From: JALHTG01 sp964528315
GTDB lineage: Archaea; Thermoproteota; Bathyarchaeia; 40CM-2-53-6; JALHTG01
Reading direction: 5' to 3'
NCBI GenBank assembly: GCA_964528315.1
Contig: CAZGRO010000037.1
Location: forward strand, 1-13,110
DNA: 13,110 nt
Below are positions 1-7,547 of this stretch, in pieces; within the stretch, counting starts at the first letter, position 1; every line of letters starts with the position of its first letter. The notes below the pieces were generated by a model. The model saw nothing but the letters and a program-made list of their open reading frames with translations, ran no database searches and was not told the DNA's origin. The position numbers and the translations under genes were made by a program.

Positions 1-2093
1 GTTTTCACCACTCGTATCTCTCTTCCAGGTACGACGCCTCCTTGGTACAGCCTGAAGCCGTACAGCTGCTCAGCCTTCTCTCGAGGCATCCACATCGTCT
101 CCACGTTGAGGTTTGCTAGTACGGTTTCGTTGGTGAGGCGTTCTATCTTCTCGATCTCTTCTCGCGACAGCCTTTCGTAGTGAGATATGTCCAGTCGGGC
201 GTTGTTGACATCTTTCTGGGCTCCGCTTTGCCAGGCATGTTCTCCCAGTACTCGTCGGATTGCTCCCATCAGCACATGTGTTGCGGTGTGATGGCGCATT
301 AGGCTGATTCGTCTGTTCCAGTTGATCTCACCTTCGGCGACTTCTCCTGCCTGAGGGGGCTCAGCCTCTGTGAAGTGTATGACTATGTTCCCGGCCTTCT
401 GGACGTTCACAACACGTGTCTGCCCTTTGGTGGTCGTTATTGTTCCTTGGTCTGCAGGTTGTCCTCCTCCTTCGGGATAGAAACACGTCTTGTCCAACAC
501 GAATGAATTGTCAGGGAAAGAGGCGAGAACCTTCGCCTTGAACTTTGTCTTGTATGAATCTTCATAGTAGAGGAGCTGCGTCGGCGGTAACCTAGCCACT
601 CTTTTCTTCATCTCCTGCTCCGTCTCTGTCTCAACTGATGGAGGGGCCTGCATCCTTTTGGCTGCTACAAGACCGAAGAAGTTGGTTGGAACTGTCACCC
701 TGAATCCGCTTCGCTCTCCTGCTTCCTTCACCTCATCGGGCATGAGTCCATGCGAGTCATAGAGCTCAACGAGTTTCTGTACAGGCATCTCGTTGAGACC
801 TTTCTGTCTGAGTTCAGACGTGAGACGTTTTACTAGTTCCTGTCCTCTTTGGAGTGTCTCTTTGTACTTCTTCTGTTCGGCCTGTAGAGCGTTTATTATC
901 TCTCCGCGCATTTGTAGCAGGTTCGGAAAGTCTCGACCCCAATAAGAGACCTGAATATCTGTAATCCTCTCGAGTTCGAGCTCGATTCCAAGGTTTCTCA
1001 ACAGTCGGCATGTGCGTCTTATCAGCAGTCTAGCCAGGTATCCCTCTTGAACATTGGATGGGACGACTCCTTCTGAAAGCATGAACGCTATCGACTTCGT
1101 GTGATCCACAATCGCAAAAACACTCTCTATCGGAACCAGTAGTCTTTCAAGCTCCTGCCAATCCATTCCGAGTCTTGTCGCCACCCGCTTTCGAGACTCG
1201 ATTCTGTCCGACAATCTTTCGATATTCATCATGCCTGAAAGACGTGAGGCTGTGGCGACGAGCTTCTCGTCAATCTTGATCCCTGCCATGCGCAGAACTG
1301 AGTCCAATACCTCGTCGTAGATCGATTGGAAGGCGTTGGTGGAGCCTTGAGTGAGCCAGGTCCAACGTTCAATGCCATATCCGGTATCCACCGTCCTTAT
1401 TGGCATCTCCACGAGTTTGTCTCCGATTGTTTTGTATGACATGAACACCAGAGTCGATATCTCCAGGCCCGCTACACTTGCTTCCAGATCCGGTCCTGCG
1501 TTTCCTCCTCCTGACCAGAAATGCTCCTTGTATTGGATAAGTTCAGACTTCACGCCCATGATTCTAGTCAAGAGCTCATGGTGGTAACGCACTGTCTGAT
1601 CTTTCCAGTACACCTCCTTGTCTGGATAGTTGAATGCGTGTGCTCCCCCCATCTCAAGAATTGTCAGGTGCCTGCCCATTGTGGGGCCCACGTTGTCGAT
1701 ATCGGTCAGCCTCATGCATGGTTGGCTGATCACAAGAGGATTGGCTGGAGGCGGCAGAATGCCTTCAGTCACGTATGGTTGGAAGTCAAAGATTGATGCA
1801 CCTGTGAGATATACATCGTTTCTCCATCTTGCGATTACGGGATAAGGTTTGATTATGGCATGGCCATTCTTCTCAAAGAAAGATAGGAACTCGTGTCTCA
1901 TTTCTGAAAGGGTGTAATGCCTCCGGACAGGGGAATTTCCTATGAATGTGTATTCTTGACATGGGGCGTCCCCGCAGTCCCCCTTGTCTGGATCTTGTGC
2001 CCAGAAATGGCTTCCACAGCTTACACATTTTCTTTTAGTGAAACCGTTCTCTCTGAAAAACGGCAGATCGAATTCATTATCCTTTATGCCCAT
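1..2093 (-). CDS. alaS: Alanyl-tRNA synthetase (partial, C-terminus off the left edge)
   Basis: Charges tRNA-Ala with alanine in the cytosol and edits mischarged Ser or Gly. The reading frame is open for 697 codons to the window edge; archaeal AlaRS is about 900 residues, so the C-terminal part is missing. Seen: an N-terminal Cys cluster typical of archaeal AlaRS (C23, C26, C40, C45); a class II catalytic core with an RWRNDVYLTGASIFDFQP stretch, a QPCMR-type motif 2 region and a GYGIERW motif 3 segment; the editing-domain signature FYPEGGGQP (about 538-546); and the metal-binding HxxxH (H602, H606). The ATG at 2093 fits the family start (MGIKDNEFDLPFFRENGF). It is preceded by a G-rich stretch inside a small GGGG-TT-CCCC palindrome. 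The gene lies 75 nt downstream of the P1 gene, the order known from Sulfolobus. A pyrimidine-rich tract (2113-2130) in that spacer might attenuate transcription, which is inference only. Confidence 0.97.
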   Translation of the reverse strand, partial: MGIKDNEFDLPFFRENGFTKRKCVSCGSHFWAQDPDKGDCGDAPCQEYTFIGNSPVRRHYTLSEMRHEFLSFFEKNGHAIIKPYPVIARWRNDVYLTGASIFDFQPYVTEGILPPPANPLVISQPCMRLTDIDNVGPTMGRHLTILEMGGAHAFNYPDKEVYWKDQTVRYHHELLTRIMGVKSELIQYKEHFWSGGGNAGPDLEASVAGLEISTLVFMSYKTIGDKLVEMPIRTVDTGYGIERWTWLTQGSTNAFQSIYDEVLDSVLRMAGIKIDEKLVATASRLSGMMNIERLSDRIESRKRVATRLGMDWQELERLLVPIESVFAIVDHTKSIAFMLSEGVVPSNVQEGYLARLLIRRTCRLLRNLGIELELERITDIQVSYWGRDFPNLLQMRGEIINALQAEQKKYKETLQRGQELVKRLTSELRQKGLNEMPVQKLVELYDSHGLMPDEVKEAGERSGFRVTVPTNFFGLVAAKRMQAPPSVETETEQEMKKRVARLPPTQLLYYEDSYKTKFKAKVLASFPDNSFVLDKTCFYPEGGGQPADQGTITTTKGQTRVVNVQKAGNIVIHFTEAEPPQAGEVAEGEINWNRRISLMRHHTATHVLMGAIRRVLGEHAWQSGAQKDVNNARLDISHYERLSREEIEKIERLTNETVLANLNVETMWMPREKAEQLYGFRLYQGGVVPGREIRVVK

Positions 2094-2168
2094 GGCTGGG
2101 GAACCCCCGACCAATAGAATAGGAGAAAGACGTATGAACGTAAAACTGTTGGCTACCTACCCTATCGG

Positions 2169-2477
2169 TCAGCCGAATAGGGCGCCAAGTCCAGCTAGAG
2201 CCTCTTCTTCCTTCTTCTTGTCTTCTTTGGCCTCGGCCTTTGGCTCAGCAGGTCCAGCAGGAGCTGCAGCAGGTGCTGTAGGTGCTGCAACCATTGTTGC
2301 CGCGTTCTTCAGAACTTCATCTATCTTGACTTCCGAAAGGGCTGCAACAAGGGCTTTGATCCTCGCTTCCTCAACCTTTGCTCCTGCGGCACCTAAGACC
2401 TTTTTGACTGAATCCTCGCTGATGGTCTGGCCTGCAGAATGCAGAAGCATTGCCGCGTACACGTATTTCACTGACAT
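2169..2477 (-). CDS. rpl12: Large ribosomal subunit stalk protein P1 (aP1, L12 equivalent)
   Basis: Acidic stalk protein that binds P0 as dimers and recruits translational GTPases to the ribosome. It is 102 residues, normal for archaeal P1. The N-terminal helical dimerisation domain starts MSVKYVYAAMLLHSAG. An Ala/Pro hinge (about 65-80) follows, then a charged KEDKKKEEE stretch and the conserved C-terminus ALAGLGALFG, the tail that contacts elongation factors. The ATG start has a GAGGTG ribosome-binding site a few bases upstream. The gene lies 34 nt downstream of P0 and 75 nt upstream of alaS. Because P0 here lacks the matching tail, P1 would be the only stalk protein supplying the factor-binding terminus. 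Confidence 0.97.
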   Translation of the reverse strand: MSVKYVYAAMLLHSAGQTISEDSVKKVLGAAGAKVEEARIKALVAALSEVKIDEVLKNAATMVAAPTAPAAAPAGPAEPKAEAKEDKKKEEEALAGLGALFG

Positions 2478-2511
2478 TACACCTCGATGTTAGGCAAATC
2501 CGGTAATGTGG

Positions 2512-3795
2512 CTACCTCGATCTAGTCTTCTCCTTTTTAGCCTTTTCCTTCTTTTCAACCTTTTCTTTCGTCGTCTTCTTCTTTGGCCGCGTCTCTTTCG
2601 TTTTGACGCTTGGTTTCTTTCGTGCCACCCGCTCTGGCTCCTTCTTCACTTCCCTAGGCTTGGCCTCTCGGATTGGTTCTTCCTTCTTCTGTGGTTCAAG
2701 AGGCTTCGGAATTTCAACTTTGAGAGGTTTCGTCGCCTTCGGGGCCTCCTCGATCTTCTGAATTGGCGGCACCTGTGGAATCTCGATCCTTCTAGGCTTC
2801 TCCTCCTTTCCTGGTTTCTCTTCCTTGGCTGGCTTCGGTATGACTGGTTCTGGCTCAATTGTGATAGATTCCAGTTTCGGCGCAATGACTTGCACAGGTC
2901 CCGGAGGTTCGTAGCTCGTGGGTGCAGCTTCTTCACTTATGGAGGCAATGTTTGCGGATAATGCCTTCATTTCTTGGAATGCTTGCCTCAGTATGTCGGG
3001 CATTGCCAATTCTGCTGGAAACTCTGACTTTACTGCCAACCACATTGCTTGTCTCTGAGCGTTTGAGAGAATCGTGGGCGCTGTCTCCGGGGTGAGGTAG
3101 TTGATATGTATTGCCAGCTCGAGCCCCTGCTTGGCCGCTGAGGCAATGTCGTCTTGATAGCTTTTGAGGTCTAGCTGGAGATCATCGCGATTGAATATCG
3201 AGCCATCATCATACGCTGTTTTCAGTGATATGCCTGCTTCGATCGGTTTGATTCCAAGCTTTGAGAGTACTGATGCTAGTTTTGCGCTGATAACGTCACC
3301 TTTCCTAGCGACCACGGTGTCCTTTGTAACCCATATGCTTCCTGACTCTATCTTTGTTGGGACCTTGGCCTCTCCGAACTCGCTGATGATTGGTCCGGGC
3401 GGTAGACCTGTGTTGCCCGCAGGAATCATTATCTCGCTCGTAGCCATGTCACCCACCTTCGCAGGAACCTTCACCTTGCTTTTATCGAGAAGTATTGTGA
3501 GCTGGAAGGGATCCAATTCTGAGAAGAGAAACAGGTTTGGCCCTGACAGGGCGTCCGCGAAATTGGCCATATTCTTCTTTCTCTCTCCCGCGGTTTCAGC
3601 CGCTTTCTTGAACAGCATATTCTTCGTGACAAGGACCTTGACCTTGCCGCGCAGCTTTCTCCTGGTTTCTTGGACCTGAGTTGATCTCACTTTGACAAGA
3701 TCTGCAACTGCAATCACCTTGTACGTCGCCATATCCTTGGCTAGCTCTTGCGCGGCTGAAAGCTTCTCTGCAGGTATCTTTCCACTGAGTCGCAT
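2512..3795 (-). CDS. rplP0: Ribosomal stalk base protein P0 (L10 equivalent) with unusual basic tail
   Basis: P0 anchors the stalk to 23S rRNA and carries P1 dimers on its C-terminal helices. The product is 427 residues, longer than the roughly 290-340 usual in archaea. Residues 1 to about 105 match the L10 rRNA-binding domain (a KVRSTQVQETRRKLRGK stretch). An insertion-domain region follows (about 110-185, PAGNTGLPPGPIISEFGEAKVPTKIESG). Helical segments at about 225-285 correspond to the P1-binding spine (INYLTPETAPTILSNAQRQA). From about residue 291 the sequence becomes low-complexity Pro/Glu/Lys and ends in Lys-rich KEKAKKEKTRSR. The usual acidic stretch and GLGALFG-type end are absent, and the other two frames do not encode them. 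ATG start with a GATGAG ribosome-binding site. L1 stops 7 nt upstream, so the two genes are cotranscribed. Confidence 0.95.
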   Translation of the reverse strand: MRLSGKIPAEKLSAAQELAKDMATYKVIAVADLVKVRSTQVQETRRKLRGKVKVLVTKNMLFKKAAETAGERKKNMANFADALSGPNLFLFSELDPFQLTILLDKSKVKVPAKVGDMATSEIMIPAGNTGLPPGPIISEFGEAKVPTKIESGSIWVTKDTVVARKGDVISAKLASVLSKLGIKPIEAGISLKTAYDDGSIFNRDDLQLDLKSYQDDIASAAKQGLELAIHINYLTPETAPTILSNAQRQAMWLAVKSEFPAELAMPDILRQAFQEMKALSANIASISEEAAPTSYEPPGPVQVIAPKLESITIEPEPVIPKPAKEEKPGKEEKPRRIEIPQVPPIQKIEEAPKATKPLKVEIPKPLEPQKKEEPIREAKPREVKKEPERVARKKPSVKTKETRPKKKTTKEKVEKKEKAKKEKTRSR

Positions 3796-3802
3796 TTCTC
3801 AT

Positions 3803-4462
3803 CTACGCCTTTGACAAAGGAATCTTGACTGGCGGCCCCATCGCGGTTTTTATGAGAACGGTTCCGATGTTTCCCATGCCCCTCTCAAGCTTTCCCTCGA
3901 TCCCATTGACCACGGTTTCCACATTCTGGACGATCTCCTCTGATGGCATGTCTTCCATCCCCACGCGGCATTGGACAACTGGTTGATCTCTGACACGAAT
4001 TCTTATCATTCCTCTTTGGCGCGTTAACACATCTTCTACCACAGCCGACGAAGGTACTGGAGCGGGCATCTTTCCTCTTGGGCCAAGAATGGCTCCCAAG
4101 GTCTTTCCCACAAGAGGCATTAGCGGTGCTTCGGATACGAAATGATCATATTCTCTCGCGATCTTGCGTGCTTCTTTCTTTTCTTTTCCCAATCTGTCAA
4201 GATCTTCTCGGCTCAGGATGAGGTCGGCCCCTGCGTTCTTCGCCCTCACCGCGAGATCTCCTCCGGCGATGAAACACACCTTGATCGCCTTTCCAACTGG
4301 ATTTGGAAGTTGGATGGCTTCAGTTATTCTACTCTCCTGCTTCTTTAGATCAATTTCTTTGAGTCGCATGACTAGCTCAACCGATTGTTTGAACTTCCTT
4401 TTTGGTGAATTCTTCTTCATCTCTTCAACAGCGTTGAGCAAACTATCTCTTTGCAGGGGCAA
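3803..4462 (-). CDS. rpl1: Ribosomal protein uL1
   Basis: Forms the L1 stalk of the large subunit, which handles E-site tRNA; archaeal and bacterial L1 can also repress their own mRNAs (family knowledge). The 219-residue length is normal. Conserved features are RKFKQSVELVMRLKEIDLKK near the N-terminus, LGPRGKMPAPVPSS around 128-141 and the C-terminal GPPVKIPL. The first start in frame after an upstream TAG is TTG at 4462, giving MPLQRDSLLNAVEEMKKN. The first ATG (residue 15) would remove part of the conserved N-terminal helix, so TTG is preferred. The gap of 76 nt after L11 holds a promoter-like element, so L1-P0-P1-alaS may be transcribed separately from the upstream genes. P0 follows 7 nt downstream. 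Confidence 0.96.
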   Translation of the reverse strand: MPLQRDSLLNAVEEMKKNSPKRKFKQSVELVMRLKEIDLKKQESRITEAIQLPNPVGKAIKVCFIAGGDLAVRAKNAGADLILSREDLDRLGKEKKEARKIAREYDHFVSEAPLMPLVGKTLGAILGPRGKMPAPVPSSAVVEDVLTRQRGMIRIRVRDQPVVQCRVGMEDMPSEEIVQNVETVVNGIEGKLERGMGNIGTVLIKTAMGPPVKIPLSKA

Positions 4463-4498
4463 CAGCTATACCAGCTTCCCGAAATACCCGAACAGCAC

Positions 4499-4514
4499 TA
4501 AATAAATCCTTTCG
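4499..4514 (-). promoter_or_regulatory. Promoter-like BRE/TATA element ahead of L1
   Basis: In the L11-L1 gap the minus strand reads CGAAAGGATTTATTTA. This resembles an archaeal BRE (purine-rich CGAAAGG) followed by a TATA-like ATTTATTTA. Its distance of about 37-50 nt from the TTG start of L1 would place transcription initiation near 4475-4480, giving a very short leader. No expression data are available; the call rests on sequence likeness and position. Confidence 0.5.
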
Positions 4515-4538
4515 GGTGGGTTTTGAGGGGAAAGTAGA

Positions 4539-5027
4539 TCACTGCGCAGCGAACATCTTATCGTGCTGGCCTTGGTTGATCTCGCTTACTACTTCCTTCG
4601 GTTCCTTTCCTTCCACAGTCACTCCCAGACTACCGCAGGTGCCCACGACTTCCTTCACGACGCCTTTCAGTGAGTTCGCGTAGCTGTTAGGGGACTTCAT
4701 CTGAGCGATCTTGATGATCTGTTCCATTGTCAGGTTGCCGACTTTCTGAGTCTTCGGTGTCCCTGAGCCTTTCTCGATGCCAAGTTCCTTTACAATAAGC
4801 GCCGAGGTGGTGGGCGTTCCTATCTCTACCTCAAACTGCTTGGTTTCTACGTCCACTGTTACCTTGACTGGAACTTTCATTCCGGCATAGGCCTTTGTCA
4901 GATCGTTTATTCTGTTCACTATCTGCAATACGTTGACGCCGAGAGGTCCAAGTATTGGCCCGAGCGGGGGACCTGCAGTGGCTTGGCCTCCGGCTAGCAG
5001 CGCCTCAATCTGTTTCTTTTCTCCCAA
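4539..5027 (-). CDS. rpl11: Ribosomal protein uL11
   Basis: Binds the GTPase-associated region of 23S rRNA at the base of the stalk. The conserved N-terminal proline-rich segment GGQATAGPPLGPILGPLGVN is present, as are PVKVTVDVETKQFEVEIG and the C-terminal rRNA-binding part with GTCGSLGVTVEGK. The start is ambiguous. The frame is open to a TTG at 5051, and there is a GTG at 5036. I chose the TTG at 5027 because a GGTGA lies 5 nt upstream and the resulting N-terminus (MGEKKQIEALLAGG, 162 residues) matches the usual family length. With this start the gene overlaps the end of spt5 by 23 nt, so translation is probably coupled. Confidence 0.94.
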   Translation of the reverse strand: MGEKKQIEALLAGGQATAGPPLGPILGPLGVNVLQIVNRINDLTKAYAGMKVPVKVTVDVETKQFEVEIGTPTTSALIVKELGIEKGSGTPKTQKVGNLTMEQIIKIAQMKSPNSYANSLKGVVKEVVGTCGSLGVTVEGKEPKEVVSEINQGQHDKMFAAQ

Positions 5028-5508
5028 TGGGCTCACCAGATTCGGAAACAAGCTTCACATAATCAGCATGAACCGTGATCGGCAATGTTGCGAAACCTTC
5101 TTCCAGCAACTCTATCGTCAGCTCCTCCTTCGACTTGTCGATGTCAGTGATCTTGGCCCTTAGCCCCCGGAACGGTCCTCCTACAACCTCCACCAAAGCC
5201 CCTACGCGTAGATCCTCGATCACTGGCTTTGATGCAAAGAACCGCTCGATTGCAGGCACGCTGATCACGCCTCTCGTTCTGGCCCTTGCATGTTTGACGC
5301 CTGCGATCGCCTCGTCCACGTAATGGGGCCCTGCCGCCTCCAAGAAGATGTATCCTTTGATCACTTCAGGAGAGAGAATACTCACTACAGGCAGCTTCTT
5401 CAATGCTACTCGCGCGGTCAGGAGATCCGCTACCGTGTTCTCTTGACCACTGGTGGTTCTGACGGCGTAGATCTGCATCTTGGCTCTGCTCTCGGACAAC
5501 CGATTCAT
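5005..5508 (-). CDS. spt5: Transcription elongation factor Spt5 (archaeal NusG)
   Basis: Spt5/NusG binds the RNA polymerase clamp and increases processivity; in archaea its partner is Spt4. The NGN domain begins at MQIYAVRTTSGQENTVADLL and includes EVIKGYIFLEA. The KOW domain follows with GALVEVVGGPFRGLRAKITDIDK. The ATG at 5508 shares its first base with the last base of the secE stop (TGATG), and a GTG lies one codon earlier. A second ATG at 5478 starts exactly where archaeal family members usually begin, so the true protein may be 11 residues shorter. The gene sits between secE and L11 in the classical secE-nusG-rplK order and overlaps L11. Confidence 0.95.
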   Translation of the reverse strand: MNRLSESRAKMQIYAVRTTSGQENTVADLLTARVALKKLPVVSILSPEVIKGYIFLEAAGPHYVDEAIAGVKHARARTRGVISVPAIERFFASKPVIEDLRVGALVEVVGGPFRGLRAKITDIDKSKEELTIELLEEGFATLPITVHADYVKLVSESGEPIGRKETD

Positions 5509-5723
5509 CACTCTGGTGCAAGGTTGATGATCCAGAAGACCACACGCACCATGAACCCCACTACGCCCAAGGCCAGGACGCCAAGCATGCTAATCCTGAA
5601 TAGCATCCAGAGTTCATCTCTGCTAGGCCTGGTAGTGACCTGAAGCAACCTCCGAGATGACTCAATGAACTCTGGCAGATTCAAAGGCAAGTCTCCAACT
5701 GAAATCTCGCGCGACAGTAACAC
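5508..5723 (-). CDS. secE: Preprotein translocase subunit SecE (Sec61 gamma)
   Basis: Small tail-anchored subunit of the SecYE translocon in the cytoplasmic membrane. The 71 residues have an amphipathic N-terminal helix (PLNLPEFIESSRRLLQVTTRPSRDEL in outline) followed by one hydrophobic span of about 24 residues (about 44-68), as in archaeal Sec61 gamma. The start is GTG at 5723, with AAGGA 6-10 nt upstream. Its TGA stop abuts the spt5 start. It lies 30 nt after dtdA. Placement immediately before spt5 strongly supports the assignment despite the weak sequence conservation of the family. Confidence 0.9.
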   Translation of the reverse strand: MLLSREISVGDLPLNLPEFIESSRRLLQVTTRPSRDELWMLFRISMLGVLALGVVGFMVRVVFWIINLAPE

Positions 5724-5753
5724 CAGAGTTCCTTTTTAACCTTTCACGTAACC

Positions 5754-6581
5754 CTAGACGCGAACAATCTTCTTCCCGAGTCGCGCAAGAAGCTCGACAA
5801 GCTCCTTTCTCCTAGAACCTTTCACGCCTTTCCAGTCAATGACACCAGTGTTGCAGGCCCCGAAAGTCCTATCAAAGGCAAGCCGGACCATCGATGGGTC
5901 GAATGAATCAAAAAAGTACTTCGGCAGGATGTGTCCGATTGAAAAGTCCTTCTCCAAATTCACCTTCGTAAGTTTCGGGGAATAGTGGCCTCCTCCAAAC
6001 CCAACAGATGCTTCTCCAGCCCCTGGCTTCGTTGCACACGCGTATATTGCATCAGCCACCGCCTCCGCCGCGCCCACATCTCTCCATTGCTTCTCTGAAC
6101 TGCCGATCTCTATGAACAACGAAGGAATCTGAAGCTCAGTGGGACCATGATGAGTAGCCTCAAGAGACACCTGATACTGATCAAGATGGAGTTCTTCCCT
6201 CGAACGCATGAGACTCAGAAGCGCTGTCTTCATCATATTAGGATGTGAAATGGCAAGTCTCTTGGGCATTCCTCCAAAAGGAGCCTCGGAGGTCAGGTTT
6301 CCCGAGACATGTGCCGTGAGAGTTGGCTCCTCGCTTTCGCTTCTATGACGAGATGCAAAGATTATCGCATCCGCCTGGAATTCTTGATCTAGCTTGTCAG
6401 CGTAGATATCGTCGGTATCGAGATAGACGAATAGAAGATTGCTCCTCTGATAGGTCGGGAGTCCAGCCGATTCCTTCTCGGCCTCAACGAAACAGTACTT
6501 TGCGATCAGTTTCTTTCCGATGTTTGTTGCTGCCACATCGTTCTTACAGGCAGCTATGAGAATTGTCATCAGCTTGGTCAT
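5754..6581 (-). CDS. dtdA: D-aminoacyl-tRNA deacylase (DtdA/GEK1 family)
   Basis: Zinc-dependent enzyme that hydrolyses D-aminoacyl-tRNAs, protecting translation from D-amino acids; this type occurs in archaea and plants. The 275-residue length is typical. Conserved motifs are visible: SRHRSESEEPTLTAHVSGN (77-95), EATHHGPTE (141-149), and GFGGGHYSPK (194-203), which supply the probable metal and catalytic His residues. The ATG start overlaps the argF stop by four bases (ATGA), so translation is probably coupled to argF. secE follows 30 nt later. Together with AlaRS in the same cluster it gives the region two tRNA-quality functions. Confidence 0.95.
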   Translation of the reverse strand: MTKLMTILIAACKNDVAATNIGKKLIAKYCFVEAEKESAGLPTYQRSNLLFVYLDTDDIYADKLDQEFQADAIIFASRHRSESEEPTLTAHVSGNLTSEAPFGGMPKRLAISHPNMMKTALLSLMRSREELHLDQYQVSLEATHHGPTELQIPSLFIEIGSSEKQWRDVGAAEAVADAIYACATKPGAGEASVGFGGGHYSPKLTKVNLEKDFSIGHILPKYFFDSFDPSMVRLAFDRTFGACNTGVIDWKGVKGSRRKELVELLARLGKKIVRV

Positions 6582-7447
6582 CCGATGAGAGAGAGGAGAA
6601 TGGCCTTCTGAACGTGGAGCCTGTTCTCAGCCTCATCCCAGACCACTGACCTGGATCCGTCAATCACCTTGGCGCTCACCTCTTCTCCCCGATGAGCGGG
6701 CAGACAGTGCATGAAGATCGCCTCTGGTTTGGCAGACCCGAAAGTCTCATCGGTAACCTGATATTTCGGAAGAAAAGCGCCGAGCCGCCTATCTCTTTCA
6801 TCTTCTTGCCCCATTGAGACAAATGTGTCCGTGTAGATAATGTCAGCATCCTTGACCGCAGCCTCAGGGTCAATCGTCAACTCTACTTTTGCTCCTGAGA
6901 CTTTGGAGAACTCTGCTGCTAGGCCTACGGCCTCAGAGTGGGGGCCAAAACCTTCAGGATGAGCTACGCTGATGTCCATCCCTATCTTAGAGCAACCCAC
7001 GAGAAGAGTGTTGCAGACATTGTTTCCATCTCCCACGTATGCCAGTTTCAGCTCGTCAAGCTTCTTTCTCCGCTCGAGGATTGTCAGCAGATCTGCGAGT
7101 ATCTGGCATGGATGATACAGATCAGAGAGCCCGTTGATCACAGGCACTGTAGCGTATTCTGCAAGCTCCATAAGGTCTGAGTGCTTGTTGAGCCGGGCCA
7201 TTATGGCATCAACGTATCTGCTCATGACCCGTGCCGTGTCTGCAATGGTTTCTCCTCGACTCAGCTGAAGGTCGTTCCAGCCAAGATTTACTGCGTGGCC
7301 TCCTAGATGCCTCATAGCAGTTTCAAACGAGACTCGTGTACGTGTAGATGGTTTCTGGAAAACCATGGCAAGCACTTTGGGGCGAAGAGCTATTGTGGTT
7401 GTCAGTGATCTTTTTCTCTTCTTGAGTTTTGCCGCCTGTTTGAGTAG
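6578..7447 (-). CDS. argF: Ornithine carbamoyltransferase, 5' end lost in assembly gap
   Basis: Transfers the carbamoyl group from carbamoyl phosphate to ornithine to give citrulline in arginine biosynthesis. Seen after the gap: FQKPSTRTRVSFE (carbamoyl-phosphate site), LYHPCQILADL, LAYVGDGNNVCNTLL at the start of the second domain, the SMG loop in TDTFVSMGQE, and the ornithine-site HCLPAHRG near the C-terminus. These favour ornithine rather than aspartate carbamoyltransferase. About 23 residues present in relatives are missing before LLKQAAKLKKRK. They should lie inside the run of 100 N, so no start codon can be assigned. A frame that continues through the Ns to an ATG at 7564 is an artefact. 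The stop overlaps the dtdA start by 4 nt. Confidence 0.95.
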   Translation of the reverse strand, partial: LLKQAAKLKKRKRSLTTTIALRPKVLAMVFQKPSTRTRVSFETAMRHLGGHAVNLGWNDLQLSRGETIADTARVMSRYVDAIMARLNKHSDLMELAEYATVPVINGLSDLYHPCQILADLLTILERRKKLDELKLAYVGDGNNVCNTLLVGCSKIGMDISVAHPEGFGPHSEAVGLAAEFSKVSGAKVELTIDPEAAVKDADIIYTDTFVSMGQEDERDRRLGAFLPKYQVTDETFGSAKPEAIFMHCLPAHRGEEVSAKVIDGSRSVVWDEAENRLHVQKAILLSLIG

Positions 7448-7547
7448 NNNNNNNNNNNNNNNNNNNNNNNNNNNNNNNNNNNNNNNNNNNNNNNNNNNNN
7501 NNNNNNNNNNNNNNNNNNNNNNNNNNNNNNNNNNNNNNNNNNNNNNN
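7448..7547. other. Assembly gap (100 N)
   Basis: Exactly 100 undetermined bases. A run of this length is conventionally a placeholder for a gap of unknown size, so the true distance between argF and the spacer after ftsY is not known. It should contain the argF start codon and its ribosome-binding site, and possibly its promoter. Confidence 0.99.

Noticed and set aside
2094..2110. GGGGTTCCCC palindrome upstream of the alaS start
   Set aside because: A 4-bp stem with a 2-nt loop is too small to fold stably. The G-run is more simply the ribosome-binding region.
1984..2493. 169-codon plus-strand open frame across the P1 gene and the start of alaS
   Set aside because: It is antisense to two well-supported genes, and its Ala/Ser-rich composition mirrors the Ala-rich hinge of P1.
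2506..2961. 151-codon plus-strand open frame rich in Leu, Phe, Trp and Arg
   Set aside because: It is antisense to the Lys/Glu/Pro-rich tail of P0. The low-complexity purine-rich coding strand produces a stop-poor complement, and there is no ribosome-binding site or family resemblance.
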